Origin: CANKJK01 sp040081715
GTDB taxonomy: Bacteria; Acidobacteriota; Vicinamibacteria; Vicinamibacterales; UBA2999
Reading direction: 5' to 3'
DNA length: 64,000 bases
NCBI GenBank assembly: GCA_040081715.1
Contig: JBEBFY010000001.1
Location: 62,001 to 126,000, forward strand
Shown piece after piece: positions 25,765-34,900 of this stretch (positions are counted from its first letter, which is position 1; each line of letters starts with the position of its first letter). The notes beneath the pieces were generated by a model. It did no database searches, was not told where the DNA came from, and saw only the letters and a program-made list of their open reading frames with translations. A program made the translations under genes and the position numbers.

Positions 25765-26205
25765 ATGGCCAGCTTCCGTCCCGAGCGCGTCGGCGATCAG
25801 ATTCGCGAGCAACTCAGCGAAATGCTCGTGCGCGGCGAGGTGCATGACCCGGGCGTCGGTTTCATCACACTGACGCGGGTGACGGTGACGGGCGACCTTC
25901 AGATCGCGCGCGTCTACTACACGCAGATCGGCGACGAGGCCGCCCGCAAGGCGACGGCAAAGGCGCTCGAACGCGCCATGCCCTATATGCGCCGGCGCAT
26001 CGGCAGCGGGCTCCGCCTGCGCCGTGTGCCGGAGCTGGAATTCCGCTTCGACGGGGCCGTCGAGAACCAGGCCCGCCTCGAGGAAGTCATCCGCGAGATC
26101 CACGAGCATCCGCCCGAAGCCCTGCACCCTGAGCTGGCGCCTGCCGAGGATCCCGCCACGGTCGAGGCCCCGGCCGCGGACAAGCCCGACAAGGGCGACA
26201 CGTAG
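25765..26205 (+). CDS. rbfA: Ribosome-binding factor A
   Basis: A 146-residue KH-fold 30S-maturation factor. The start FRPERVGDQIREQLSEMLVR and the DPGVGFITLTRVTVTGDLQI region are typical, as are ARVYYTQIGD and VPELEFRFD. An Ala/Glu/Pro-rich tail extends the last 30 residues beyond the usual core. It lies 34 bases after infB in the classic order. Confidence 0.95.
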   Translation: MASFRPERVGDQIREQLSEMLVRGEVHDPGVGFITLTRVTVTGDLQIARVYYTQIGDEAARKATAKALERAMPYMRRRIGSGLRLRRVPELEFRFDGAVENQARLEEVIREIHEHPPEALHPELAPAEDPATVEAPAADKPDKGDT

Positions 26206-26242
26206 ATGGCGGCGGCCGAGCCCGGTGCGCGCTGAAGAGCGC

Positions 26243-26809
26243 ATGGCAAAAAGTAAAGACCGCTGGGTCTGGATCGACTGCGAGATGACCGGGCTGGATC
26301 CCAGCCGGCACGTGCTGCTCGAGATCGCCACCATCATCACGGACACGCGCCTGCGCGTGGTTGCCACCGGCCCAGTGCTGACGATCCGCCCAACGGCCGC
26401 TCAGATGCGGCGCATGGACCCGTGGCCCCGGCGGACGCACAAGAAGAGCGGCCTGCTGGAGCGCGTGGCCGCCGAAGGCATCCCGCTCAGGGACGCCGAG
26501 CGCGAGACCCTGCGCTTCATCCGCCGCCACTGCTACGTCGGGACGGCGCCCCTGTGCGGCAACTCGGTGTGGCAGGACCGGCACTTCCTCGCGCGGCACA
26601 TGCCAGCGCTCGAACGGTACCTCCACTACCGGATCGTCGACGTCAGCTCCATCAAGGTGGCCCTGAAGGCGTGGTACCCGAAGGCATGCGCGCCCCCGCA
26701 GAAGTCCGGCAGCCACCGGGCGCTCATCGACATTGAAGAGTCCATCGACGAGCTGCGCTACTACCGGCAGCACTTTCTGGCCCCGAGGACGCGGACGCGG
26801 CCAACGTGA
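26243..26809 (+). CDS. orn: Oligoribonuclease (DEDDh exonuclease)
   Basis: A 188-residue exoribonuclease that degrades 2-5-mer RNA to mononucleotides. The DEDDh residues are visible: Asp and Glu in WVWIDCEMTGLDP, Asp in SVWQDRHFLARHMP, and His plus Asp in SGSHRALIDIEES (the Hx4D motif). It is close to the length of other Orn proteins. ATG 26243 is chosen at the conserved N-terminus, with GAAGAG four bases upstream. It sits between rbfA and truB, the slot where many bacteria encode the unrelated DHH enzyme NrnA. Its TGA overlaps the truB GTG. Confidence 0.95.
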   Translation: MAKSKDRWVWIDCEMTGLDPSRHVLLEIATIITDTRLRVVATGPVLTIRPTAAQMRRMDPWPRRTHKKSGLLERVAAEGIPLRDAERETLRFIRRHCYVGTAPLCGNSVWQDRHFLARHMPALERYLHYRIVDVSSIKVALKAWYPKACAPPQKSGSHRALIDIEESIDELRYYRQHFLAPRTRTRPT

Positions 26810-27780
26810 CGCGCTCACGCGGGCAGTCTGACGGGGCCCGACGGAGTGCCGGCGGCGAGCCACCCGCACCCGTCGACGGCGTCCTCGTGGTGGATAAGCC
26901 CGAGGGGCTGACCTCGCACGACGTGGTGGCCATCGCGCGCCGGATCCTTGGCGAACGCCGGATCGGCCACACCGGCACCCTCGACCCCATGGCCACCGGT
27001 GTTCTGGCCCTGGCCTGCGGACGCGCCACGCGGCTGGTGTCGCTGCTCTCGGGAACCGAGAAGACCTACCGCGCCGAGATCCTCTTCGGGGTGACGACCG
27101 ACTCTTACGACGTGACCGGGCTGGAAACGTCGCGCACGGACCGGCACCCGACCCCTGACGCGCTCGCGGCTGCGCTCGACGAGTTGCGCGGCAACTACCT
27201 GCAGCCTCCGCCCCCCGTGTCGGCCAAGAAGATTCAGGGCCAGCGGGCCTACGCCCTGGCCAGGGCCGGGACGCCCGTGCAGCCGGAGCCGGTGCCCGTC
27301 CGGGTGTCGGCCCTCACCTTGGTGGACTACGACCACGGCGTGGCCACGGTGGATGTCACAGGGTCTGCGGGCTTCTACGTGCGGGCACTGGCGCACTCTG
27401 CGGGCGAGCTCGTAGGAACGGGAGCCTGCCTTCAGGCCCTCAGGCGCACCCGAACCGGGGCCTTCGCCATTGAGGATGCCGTGACGCTCGACGCACTTCA
27501 GGCTGAGCCAGCGTCCGCGTGGGCGTATCTGGTGCCCATGCGGGCATTGCTGCCGGAGCTGCCCTCCGTGACCCTGACCGAGGAAGGCCAGATCCGGCTG
27601 GGCCATGGCCGCGACCTGGCCCCCGAGCACTGCACCGGCCCCTGGCCCGTCCTTCCGCCCACCCCGGTTGGGGCCCAGGCGCCACGGGTCCGGGTGCTCA
27701 CGCCCGAGGGCGATCTGGCCGCCCTGGCGGAGCCCGCTCAGACCCCAGGGTTTTTGCATCCGGCCGTGGTGCTGGGGTAG
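26806..27780 (+). CDS. truB: tRNA pseudouridine-55 synthase
   Basis: A 324-residue enzyme making the T-loop pseudouridine 55 of tRNAs. The core begins DGVLVVDKPEGLTSHDVVA. The catalytic Asp lies in HTGTLDPMATGVLALACGRA. EKTYRAEILFGVTTDSYDV and PPPVSAKKIQGQRAY are further family motifs, followed by a PUA-like C-terminus. The first 23 residues are a poorly conserved Arg/Ser-rich extension. The start is GTG 26806 in a GTGA overlap with orn. Confidence 0.95.
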   Translation: MTRSRGQSDGARRSAGGEPPAPVDGVLVVDKPEGLTSHDVVAIARRILGERRIGHTGTLDPMATGVLALACGRATRLVSLLSGTEKTYRAEILFGVTTDSYDVTGLETSRTDRHPTPDALAAALDELRGNYLQPPPPVSAKKIQGQRAYALARAGTPVQPEPVPVRVSALTLVDYDHGVATVDVTGSAGFYVRALAHSAGELVGTGACLQALRRTRTGAFAIEDAVTLDALQAEPASAWAYLVPMRALLPELPSVTLTEEGQIRLGHGRDLAPEHCTGPWPVLPPTPVGAQAPRVRVLTPEGDLAALAEPAQTPGFLHPAVVLG

Positions 27781-27819
27781 GATAAGTTCTTCTCACTGAC
27801 GCAGTTACGGCGGGCTGGT

Positions 27820-27854
27820 CCTGGGCGTTCCCCGAGCCAATCGGGGCATCCAGG
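27820..27854 (+). promoter_or_regulatory. Structured leader upstream of rpsO, possible S15 autoregulatory element
   Basis: The 103-base gap between truB and rpsO holds a two-part hairpin. The outer stem is CCTGG (27820-27824) with CCAGG (27850-27854), and the inner stem CCCCGA (27830-27835) with TCGGGG (27841-27846), separated by an internal loop. S15 is known to bind structured leaders of its own mRNA in several bacterial groups. No homology to a known class can be shown by eye. TAGGAT at the truB stop (27778-27783) could be a -10 for a local promoter. Confidence 0.4.
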
Positions 27855-27883
27855 TCACTGGGCCGCACGTGGAGGTTATGACC

Positions 27884-28153
27884 GTGGCACTTTCGAAAGA
27901 ACGCAAGACCAGTCTGATCGGCGACTACCAGAAGCACGACGGCGACACCGGCTCCCCGGAAGTGCAGATCGCCATCCTCACCGAACGCATCACGTACCTG
28001 ACGGATCACTTCAAGACCCACTCAAAGGATCACCATTCCCGCCGCGGCCTGCTGAAGCTCGTTGGCCAGCGCCGCCGCCTGCTCGACTACCTGAAGAGCC
28101 GGGAATTCGCGCGGTACGCTGCCGTCATTCAGCGCCTCGGCATCCGGAAGTAG
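27884..28153 (+). CDS. rpsO: 30S ribosomal protein S15
   Basis: An 89-residue primary 16S rRNA-binding protein. The sequence ALSKERKTSLIGDYQKHDGD, TGSPEVQIAILTERI and HHSRRGLLKLVGQRRRLLDY is canonical. GTG 27884 gives exactly the family's usual length and lies eight bases after the SD GGAGG (27871-27875). ATG 27878 and GTG 27869 are less well spaced. It precedes pnp, the common arrangement. Confidence 0.97.
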   Translation: MALSKERKTSLIGDYQKHDGDTGSPEVQIAILTERITYLTDHFKTHSKDHHSRRGLLKLVGQRRRLLDYLKSREFARYAAVIQRLGIRK

Positions 28154-28168
28154 CGGCGGTAGCTCATC

Positions 28169-30301
28169 ATGCACAACGTCAATATTCACCGTCGCGAAAT
28201 CCAGGTCGGGTCACGGACCCTCTCCATTGAAACCGGCAAGCTGGCCAAGCAGGCCCACGGCGCCGTCGTCGTCCGCTCGGGCGACACGATGGTGCTGGTG
28301 GCCGCCAGCCACTCCGCCAATCCGCGCGAAGGCATCGACTTCCTGCCGATGACCGTCGACTACCGCGAGAATGCCTTTGCCTCGGGCCGCATCCCGGGTG
28401 GGTTCTTCAAGCGCGAAGGCAAGCCGCCTGAAAAGGAAGTGCTCACCAGCCGCCTGATCGACCGCCCAATCCGTCCGCTCTTCCCGGAAGGCTGGCGCTT
28501 CGAGACACAGATCATCGCGCAGGTGATTTCGGCCGACACCGAGACCGACGCCGACGTGCTGGCCATCACCGGCGCCTCTGCGGCGCTGGCCATCTCGGAC
28601 ATGCCGCAGGAGAAGACGATTGCCGGCGTGCGCGTGGGCCTGATTGGCGGCAACTACGTCATCAACCCGACGTTTGCCGAGCGCAAGGAAAGCACGCTCG
28701 ACCTGATCGTCGCCGGCAGCCTTGACGGCATCGTGATGGTGGAGGCCGGCGCGAAGGAAGTGACCGAGCCCCAGGTGGTCGGTGCCCTTGAAGCCGCGCA
28801 CGCCGCCATCAAGCTGATCATCGCCGCCATCGACGCCCTCAAAGCCGACTGTGGCAAGACGAAGCTCGTGGTCAAGGCCCATCACGCCGAGGCGACGTTT
28901 GAAGCCGCGGCCGAAAAGGCGATGCTCGCGCCGCTCGTGGCTGCGATGCGGATCAAGGACAAGCTGGAGAGCTACTCGGCCGTGGATGCCGTGCTCGCCG
29001 GCTTCCTGGCCACGCTGCCTGCCGACGACGCCCAGAAGAAGGCCGACGCGAAGCACGTGTTCCACGGGCTGAAGGAGAAGGCGCTCCGCGAGGAGGTCCT
29101 GCACAACGGCCACCGTCTTGACGGCCGCGCGTTCGACCAGGTCCGGCCGATCTGGACCGAGACGACGGTGCTGCCGCGCGTCCACGGTTCGGTGGTCTTC
29201 ACTCGCGGCGAGACGCAGGCGCTCGTGACCTGCACGCTCGGCACCGCGGACGACGAACAGAAGATCGAGCACGTGACCGGCGAGTTCTACAAGCGGTTCA
29301 TGCTCCACTACAACTTCCCGCCCTACTCGGTGGGAGAGACGGGCCGCTTCACGGGTCCGGGGCGTCGCGAAATCGGCCACGGCGCGCTGGCGGAACGGTC
29401 GCTGACGCCGGTGCTCCCGAGCGCCGAGAAGTTCGCGTACACGATTCGCATCGTGTCGGACATTCTCGAATCAAACGGCTCCTCGTCGATGGCGTCGGTC
29501 TGCGGCGGCTCGATGGCCATGATGGATGCGGGCGTGCCGATCAAGGCGCCGGTGGCGGGCATCGCCATGGGCCTGATCATGGACGAAGCCTCCGGCAAGT
29601 ACGCCGTGCTCTCGGACATCGCGGGTGCGGAAGACCACTACGGCGACATGGACTTCAAGGTGGCCGGCACGGCAGACGGCATCACCGCGCTGCAGATGGA
29701 CATCAAGGTCTCGGGCATCACCTCGGCCGTGATGGCCAAGGCGCTGGACCAGGCCAAGGCGGGCCGTCTGCACATCCTCGGCGAGATGGGCAAGACGCTC
29801 GGCGCCACGCGCGGCGCCATGTCGCTCTTCGCACCGCGGATCATCACCATCAAGATTCCGGTGGACAAGATCCGCGACGTCATCGGACCGGGCGGCAAGA
29901 TGATCCGCAGCATCATCGAGCGGACCGGCGTGAAGATTGACGTCGAGGACAACGGCACGGTGAACGTGGCGTCGGCCGACGGCGAATCGGCAGCCAAGGC
30001 CATCGGCATCATCCAGGAATTGACGGCCACGCCCGAGCTGAACAAGACCTACAAGGGCAAGGTGCAGCGCATCACCGACTTCGGCGCCTTCGTCGAAATC
30101 ATGGCGGGCACCGACGGCCTGCTGCACGTCTCCGAGATCGCGAATCACCGCGTGAAGGACGTGCGCGACGAGCTGAAGGAAGGCCAGGAGATTCTGGTGA
30201 AGGTCATCAACATCGACCCCACCGGCAAGATCCGCCTGAGCCGCAAGGTGCTCCTCGCCGACGAGGCGCCGGCCGACGGGGCTGCCCCCGCCAAGGCGTA
30301 A
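28169..30301 (+). CDS. pnp: Polyribonucleotide nucleotidyltransferase (PNPase)
   Basis: A 710-residue phosphorolytic 3'-5' exoribonuclease. The order is RNase PH domain 1 (VVRSGDTMVLVAASHS), a helical domain, RNase PH domain 2 (GETQALVTCTLGTADDEQ, PYSVGETGRFTGPGRREIGH, SSSMASVCGGSMAMMDAG), a KH domain (VIGPGGKMIRSIIERTG) and S1 (GKVQRITDFGAFVEIMAGTD). Full length, with the FFKREGKPPEKEVLTSRLID signature intact. It lies 15 bases after rpsO. Confidence 0.97.
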   Translation: MHNVNIHRREIQVGSRTLSIETGKLAKQAHGAVVVRSGDTMVLVAASHSANPREGIDFLPMTVDYRENAFASGRIPGGFFKREGKPPEKEVLTSRLIDRPIRPLFPEGWRFETQIIAQVISADTETDADVLAITGASAALAISDMPQEKTIAGVRVGLIGGNYVINPTFAERKESTLDLIVAGSLDGIVMVEAGAKEVTEPQVVGALEAAHAAIKLIIAAIDALKADCGKTKLVVKAHHAEATFEAAAEKAMLAPLVAAMRIKDKLESYSAVDAVLAGFLATLPADDAQKKADAKHVFHGLKEKALREEVLHNGHRLDGRAFDQVRPIWTETTVLPRVHGSVVFTRGETQALVTCTLGTADDEQKIEHVTGEFYKRFMLHYNFPPYSVGETGRFTGPGRREIGHGALAERSLTPVLPSAEKFAYTIRIVSDILESNGSSSMASVCGGSMAMMDAGVPIKAPVAGIAMGLIMDEASGKYAVLSDIAGAEDHYGDMDFKVAGTADGITALQMDIKVSGITSAVMAKALDQAKAGRLHILGEMGKTLGATRGAMSLFAPRIITIKIPVDKIRDVIGPGGKMIRSIIERTGVKIDVEDNGTVNVASADGESAAKAIGIIQELTATPELNKTYKGKVQRITDFGAFVEIMAGTDGLLHVSEIANHRVKDVRDELKEGQEILVKVINIDPTGKIRLSRKVLLADEAPADGAAPAKA

Positions 30302-30308
30302 CACGACA

Positions 30309-30716
30309 ATGGGCGAGCACCGTACGGCGATCTCACGACGCCGGGTTCTCGCCCTCGCCGCATCCGGCGCGGCCACCCTGGTCGCGCCGATCACGGCTGC
30401 CCTCCCCCGCCTCGGGCGTCAGGACCAGGCACCCAACCGCCGGGCCTTCGCCATCACGGCTCGCAACTACGCCTTCACCCCGAACCGGCTCGAGGTCATC
30501 AAGGATGATCTGGTCAGCCTCACCATCGAAGGGGCGGACCAGGTGCACAGCTTCGCCATCGACGAGTTCCGGATCGCGAAGCGGATTGCGCCAGGCGCCA
30601 CGGTGACGATCGAGTTCCGCGCCGACCGCGCCGGGTCCTTCAGCTACTACTGCAACATCGCCGCTGACCCTGGCTGCAAGGCCATGCGCGGCACCCTCGT
30701 CGTCTCGCCCCGCTAA
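30309..30716 (+). CDS. Exported cupredoxin-like protein with an odd ligand set
   Basis: A 135-residue protein. The N-terminus has a twin-arginine-like export signal (SRRRVLALAASGAATLVAP). A single cupredoxin domain follows (about 45-135), with TPNRLEVIKDDLVSLTI, HSFAIDEF and GSFSYYCNIAADPGCKAM. The first His and the Cys fit a copper site. However, the usual C-x4-H-x4-M ending is replaced by Cys, seven residues, Cys, two residues, Met. This could be an altered type 1 or a CuA-like site, or a protein that has lost copper. It starts eight bases after pnp. Confidence 0.75.
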   Translation: MGEHRTAISRRRVLALAASGAATLVAPITAALPRLGRQDQAPNRRAFAITARNYAFTPNRLEVIKDDLVSLTIEGADQVHSFAIDEFRIAKRIAPGATVTIEFRADRAGSFSYYCNIAADPGCKAMRGTLVVSPR

Positions 30717-30742
30717 GGTTGGATCCGACCTGGCCCCAAGGC

Positions 30743-30758
30743 TCGACCGTCAGGTCGA
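30743..30758. terminator. Short hairpin between convergent genes
   Basis: TCGACC (30743-30748) and GGTCGA (30753-30758) form a perfect 6-bp stem with a GTCA loop between two convergent genes. There is no T-run on either side, so terminator function is uncertain. Confidence 0.3.
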
Positions 30759-30789
30759 CTTGCCCTTGAAACCCGCCAGTTTCACTGAC

Positions 30790-31881
30790 TCATCGCGTGG
30801 GCAGGTCGGAACCGGGCATCCGGTCGGATGCCGCAGGATGGGAATGAAACCACCAGATCGCCAGCCTGGACGGCACGGGCTCAGCCAGGTTATTCGCAGC
30901 CATCCGCCGTAGAACAGACGTGAGCGCGGCGGTGTTGTGCGTGAGTGTCAGCGCGTACCGATCGGCGAGCCGTTCCTGATGACGCGACACAGCCAGCATC
31001 AAAGGCCTGAGGACGACGAAAACCGTGCCGGTGGCCAGCAGGGCGAGCGGTAGGAGACCGGGAGGCAGGATCGCCGCCTGCGAACCAGCCCATCGGAGCG
31101 CGGCGTCGGCTCCGAAGAGGCTCACGGACACATGGAGCGCCAGAGCGACCTGGAACGCGACCACGTCGTGGTGCACCACATGCGCCAGTTCGTGAGCAAC
31201 CACCACCTCCACTTCCTCGTCGGTGTGGTCCGCCAGGAGGGTGTCAGAGAGGACAACCCGGCGTTCACCGCCGACGCTCACGACGGCTGCGCTGGCCATA
31301 CGCGTGCGCCCACCCACGTGGGTTTCGTAGAGGCCAACGCCCGGTAGCCCGGCCTTCGCAGTGAACTGCGTCAGGCGATCCCTGAGGGCGCCCTTCCCGA
31401 GCGGAGTGCCGGTGGACTCGCCGCGCCAGGCAGCTCTAAGGAGCCGCCCTATCGCAAACGGCGCGACGGCGGCGCCGACCCCACCGAGTGCCCACCACCA
31501 CTGCGGAATGAGCCATCGTGCCAGGGCGCACGCCACGACGCTGACGGTGCCGATGCAGACGGTTGCCACGGCATGCTTGCCCCACCCCTTCACCCACGCC
31601 GCTGGCGGTTCACGCGACAACCCGTAGTGACGTGTCAGAAGCGCGTCGCGATAGAAGGCAGACGGGAAGGTCGCACCAACGGCGACGACAAGCAGGCTGA
31701 AGGCCGCAAGCGCGAGTGCGCTGAGTTGGGACGGGAGTCCGGCGGCCTCACCGGGAACCATCGAGACTGGAGGGCCAACGAATTGCGCCAGCGAAAGCAC
31801 CAGCGCAACGGCCGCAACGCCAGCCACCGTCGCCCGCCTTCGCAGGCGCTGGTAGCGGGTTGCCTTATCTTCGTTGGCCAC
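30790..31881 (-). CDS. M48-family membrane zinc metallopeptidase
   Basis: A 363-residue integral membrane peptidase related to HtpX/Ste24. At least three N-terminal hydrophobic helices are visible (VAGVAAVALVLSLAQFVG, LALAAFSLLVVAVGATF and one after VATVCIGTVSVVACALA). The zinc motif HELAH lies in VVVAHELAHVVHHDVV, and a later segment HQERLADRYAL supplies the third ligand. Preceding it, VGLYETHVGGRTRMASAAVV is typical of the family. It probably degrades membrane proteins. It follows smc on the same strand after 43 bases. Confidence 0.88.
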   Translation of the reverse strand: MANEDKATRYQRLRRRATVAGVAAVALVLSLAQFVGPPVSMVPGEAAGLPSQLSALALAAFSLLVVAVGATFPSAFYRDALLTRHYGLSREPPAAWVKGWGKHAVATVCIGTVSVVACALARWLIPQWWWALGGVGAAVAPFAIGRLLRAAWRGESTGTPLGKGALRDRLTQFTAKAGLPGVGLYETHVGGRTRMASAAVVSVGGERRVVLSDTLLADHTDEEVEVVVAHELAHVVHHDVVAFQVALALHVSVSLFGADAALRWAGSQAAILPPGLLPLALLATGTVFVVLRPLMLAVSRHQERLADRYALTLTHNTAALTSVLRRMAANNLAEPVPSRLAIWWFHSHPAASDRMPGSDLPTR

Positions 31882-31924
31882 GGCTGCTTAGGTGCGGAGC
31901 GCCGGCGGCGCCCCGTCCTGGTGA

Positions 31925-34900
31925 TTAGTGGAGCTGCACGGAGATGAGTTTCGAGACGCCCGGTTCTTCCATCGTCACGCCGTAGAGCCGGTTGGCGATC
32001 TCCATGGTCCGCCGGTTGTGCGTGATGAGGATGAACTGCGTGCGGTCGAGCATGCTGCGCAGCATCTCCACGAAGCGGCTGACGTTGGCGTCGTCGAGCG
32101 GTGCATCGATTTCGTCCAGCAGGCAGAACGGGCTGGGCTTGTACCGGAAGATCGCGAACATCAGCGCGATCGCGGTCAACGCCTTCTCGCCGCCTGACAG
32201 GAGCATCACGTTCTGCAGGCGCTTCCCTGGGGGCGACGCCACAATATCGATGCCGCTTTCAAGCGGGTCGTTCTCGTCCAGCAGACTCAGGCCGGCGTGG
32301 CCGCCGCCGAAGAGCGTGCTGAACGTCACCTGGAAGTTGGCCTGAATGGCGGTGAACGCCTCGCGGAAGCGGACCTTGGTGGTCTCGTCGATCCGCTTGA
32401 TGGCCTCGGCGGTCTGCGCGATGGAGTCGTTCAGGTCCTGGCGCTGCGTCGTCAGGAACGTGTGGCGCGTCTCGAGTTCGTCGAACTGCTCGATGGCCAT
32501 CATGTTCACCGGACCCAGGCGGTCGATCTTGCCCTTGAGTGCCGCGATCGCCTCCTCAGCGCTCATCGAGGTGTGCTGGGCGGCCGGGGCAGCCTCTGCA
32601 GCATCGCCTCCGATAGCGTCGCCGCTCACGGCGACCTCGTCGCTCTCGGGATCCGAATCCTCGGCGTTGATCACAGCGGCGTCCGGCTCGGCCTGACCGG
32701 ACTGCTCCATCGCGGCCACTTCGGCGAGAACGTCGTCCATGCCTGCCTGCACCGCCTCGAAGCAGGACTGCGCCACGTGGGTCAGGTCCGCCTCGGCCGT
32801 CACGCGCGACAGTTCGAGCGCCGCCACCTGCTGCCGCATCTCGTCCAGGCCGTGCCGCGCGGCGCGGATGTGGCCATCCTGCGCATCCACCTGCTCCCTG
32901 ATGGTCTGGGCAGCTTCGTCGGCCAGCCGCACGCGCTCACGCAGGGCATCGAGCCCGCGCACGCCTTCGTCGAGCAGCCGCTCGGACTCGGCCACTTCGT
33001 CCAGCAGCCCGGTCCGGCGGGCACGCAACTGGTCCGTCTCCGCACGGCGGGACGTGATGCGTTCCTCAAGCTCGCGGGCACCGTCTTCGAGCCGCTCGAC
33101 CTCGGTGGCCAGTGCCGATACGCGTTCGAGCAGCCCGGCATGCGCGGCACCGGCCTCCGCGGCTTTCCGCGAGAGGTCGTCCACGTCCGCCCGCACGTCG
33201 AACAGCCGCTGCTGCGCGGCCCCGAGCCGGGCCTCGCTCTCGTACTGCTCGGCCTCAAGCTGGCTGAGCGTGGTCTGGGCCTCTTCAACCCGGGCGTCGA
33301 GATCGCCCAGTTCCTCGGCGGCCTGGCGACGCTCCAGCTCGATGGACTCGGCCTTTCGGGCCAGGCGCACGTGGTCGTCCTCGGCGCGCTTCATCTGCGA
33401 CTGGAACCCGACGACGGCCACTTCCTGCCGGTGCTGCTCCGCCTGCAATGCCGAGATGGTGCTGGACGTTTCGGCCACCGTCAGCTCCAGTGCCTCGACC
33501 GCCTCAATCAGCCGGCTGAGGGCCAGATGGTCGGTGTCCACCCGGGCCTTCAGTTCCTTGATTTCGCGCTTGGTCTGGAGAATGCCGCGCGCTTCCGTGG
33601 TGGTCCCGCCCGTCACCAGGTGCGGGCCACGGAACACATCGCCGGCAACAGTGGCCACCGGGGCCGAGGTCTGGCGCGACACGGCCACGGCCTGCTCGAA
33701 TGACTCCGCGACGTACGCCTCCGGCATCACCTTCTGGATGGTGAGCGCGTGCGGGCCGTTAATCCGGATCAACTGCGACACCGGCACGATGCCCTCCATG
33801 CTGAGGGGTGCGTGCGGGTGATAGCCGTTGGAACCCGGGTCGACCACCACGAAGCCGCAACGGCCGGCGTCTGCCTGGCGCACGAGAGACAACCCCGCCT
33901 CGGCCTGGTCGTGGCGTTCCACGATGACGTGCTGCAGCAGCTCGCCGAGGCAGGCCTCGACTGCGCGCTCGTAGCGGCTGTCCACTTCCAGGTAGTCCGC
34001 CACGGCGCCCTGCTGGCACACGTGACCATTGGCTTCGATGAGCACCATCCGGGCCGCGTCGCCGAATCCGGCACGGTCCGCCGACAGTTCTTCCAGCGAG
34101 GCCAGGCGGGCTTCCACCGACGCCAGTTCCTGCTCGCGCGCGCGGACCATCTTCACGCGTCCGTCGAGGGCGTCCCGCCCGGAGGCGAGTTCGGCCTCCT
34201 TCGTCGTGCGAGAGAGCGCCAGGTGCTCAAGCGAGACCGCCGACCGTGCCAGCGCCTCGCGGGCCACTGTGGCCTCGCCGTCCGCCAATTCCTGCTCGCG
34301 GCGAAGGTCCGCGAACTCCATGTCGAGACGCCCGACGCGGTCCGTCACCTGCGTCCGCTGGGTGTCGGCGTGGCTCATGACGTGGCGCACGGTCGTGGCC
34401 GAGTTCATCACCCGGAAACCAGCCTGCCGGGCATCGTCCAGATCCGCCTCGAACTGCTCGATGCGCTGCTGCGCCGACCGGTGGGCCGCGGTGGCCTCGG
34501 CCAGCACCGCCGCGGCCTCGTCGCGCGCCTGCACGGCGTCCACGCCTGCCGCACGCTTGGAGTCGATGGCAACCCGCGCGGGCTCCCGGCGGGCTTCCAG
34601 GTCGAGTGCCTCGTTTTCAACCTCGGTGGCACGGTGCGCGAGGTTCTGCGCGTGCTGCCGGTTGAACTCCATCTGCTGCTGCCGGCGGTTCAGGTCGATC
34701 TCGGCGGCGTGCGCTTCCTCGCGCACGGCCGTGGCCCGGCCGTCGGATTCCGCCTGCTCAATCCGCAGGCGCCCGAGTCCCGATTCGACGTCAGCCACGC
34801 GCGCGGCCGCGGCGGCCTCTTCCTCGCGGGCGACCGTCAGCCGGGAGAGGGCGGACTCGATGTGGTGCTGCAGCTCGCGGTACCGGCGGGCGAAGAGCAC

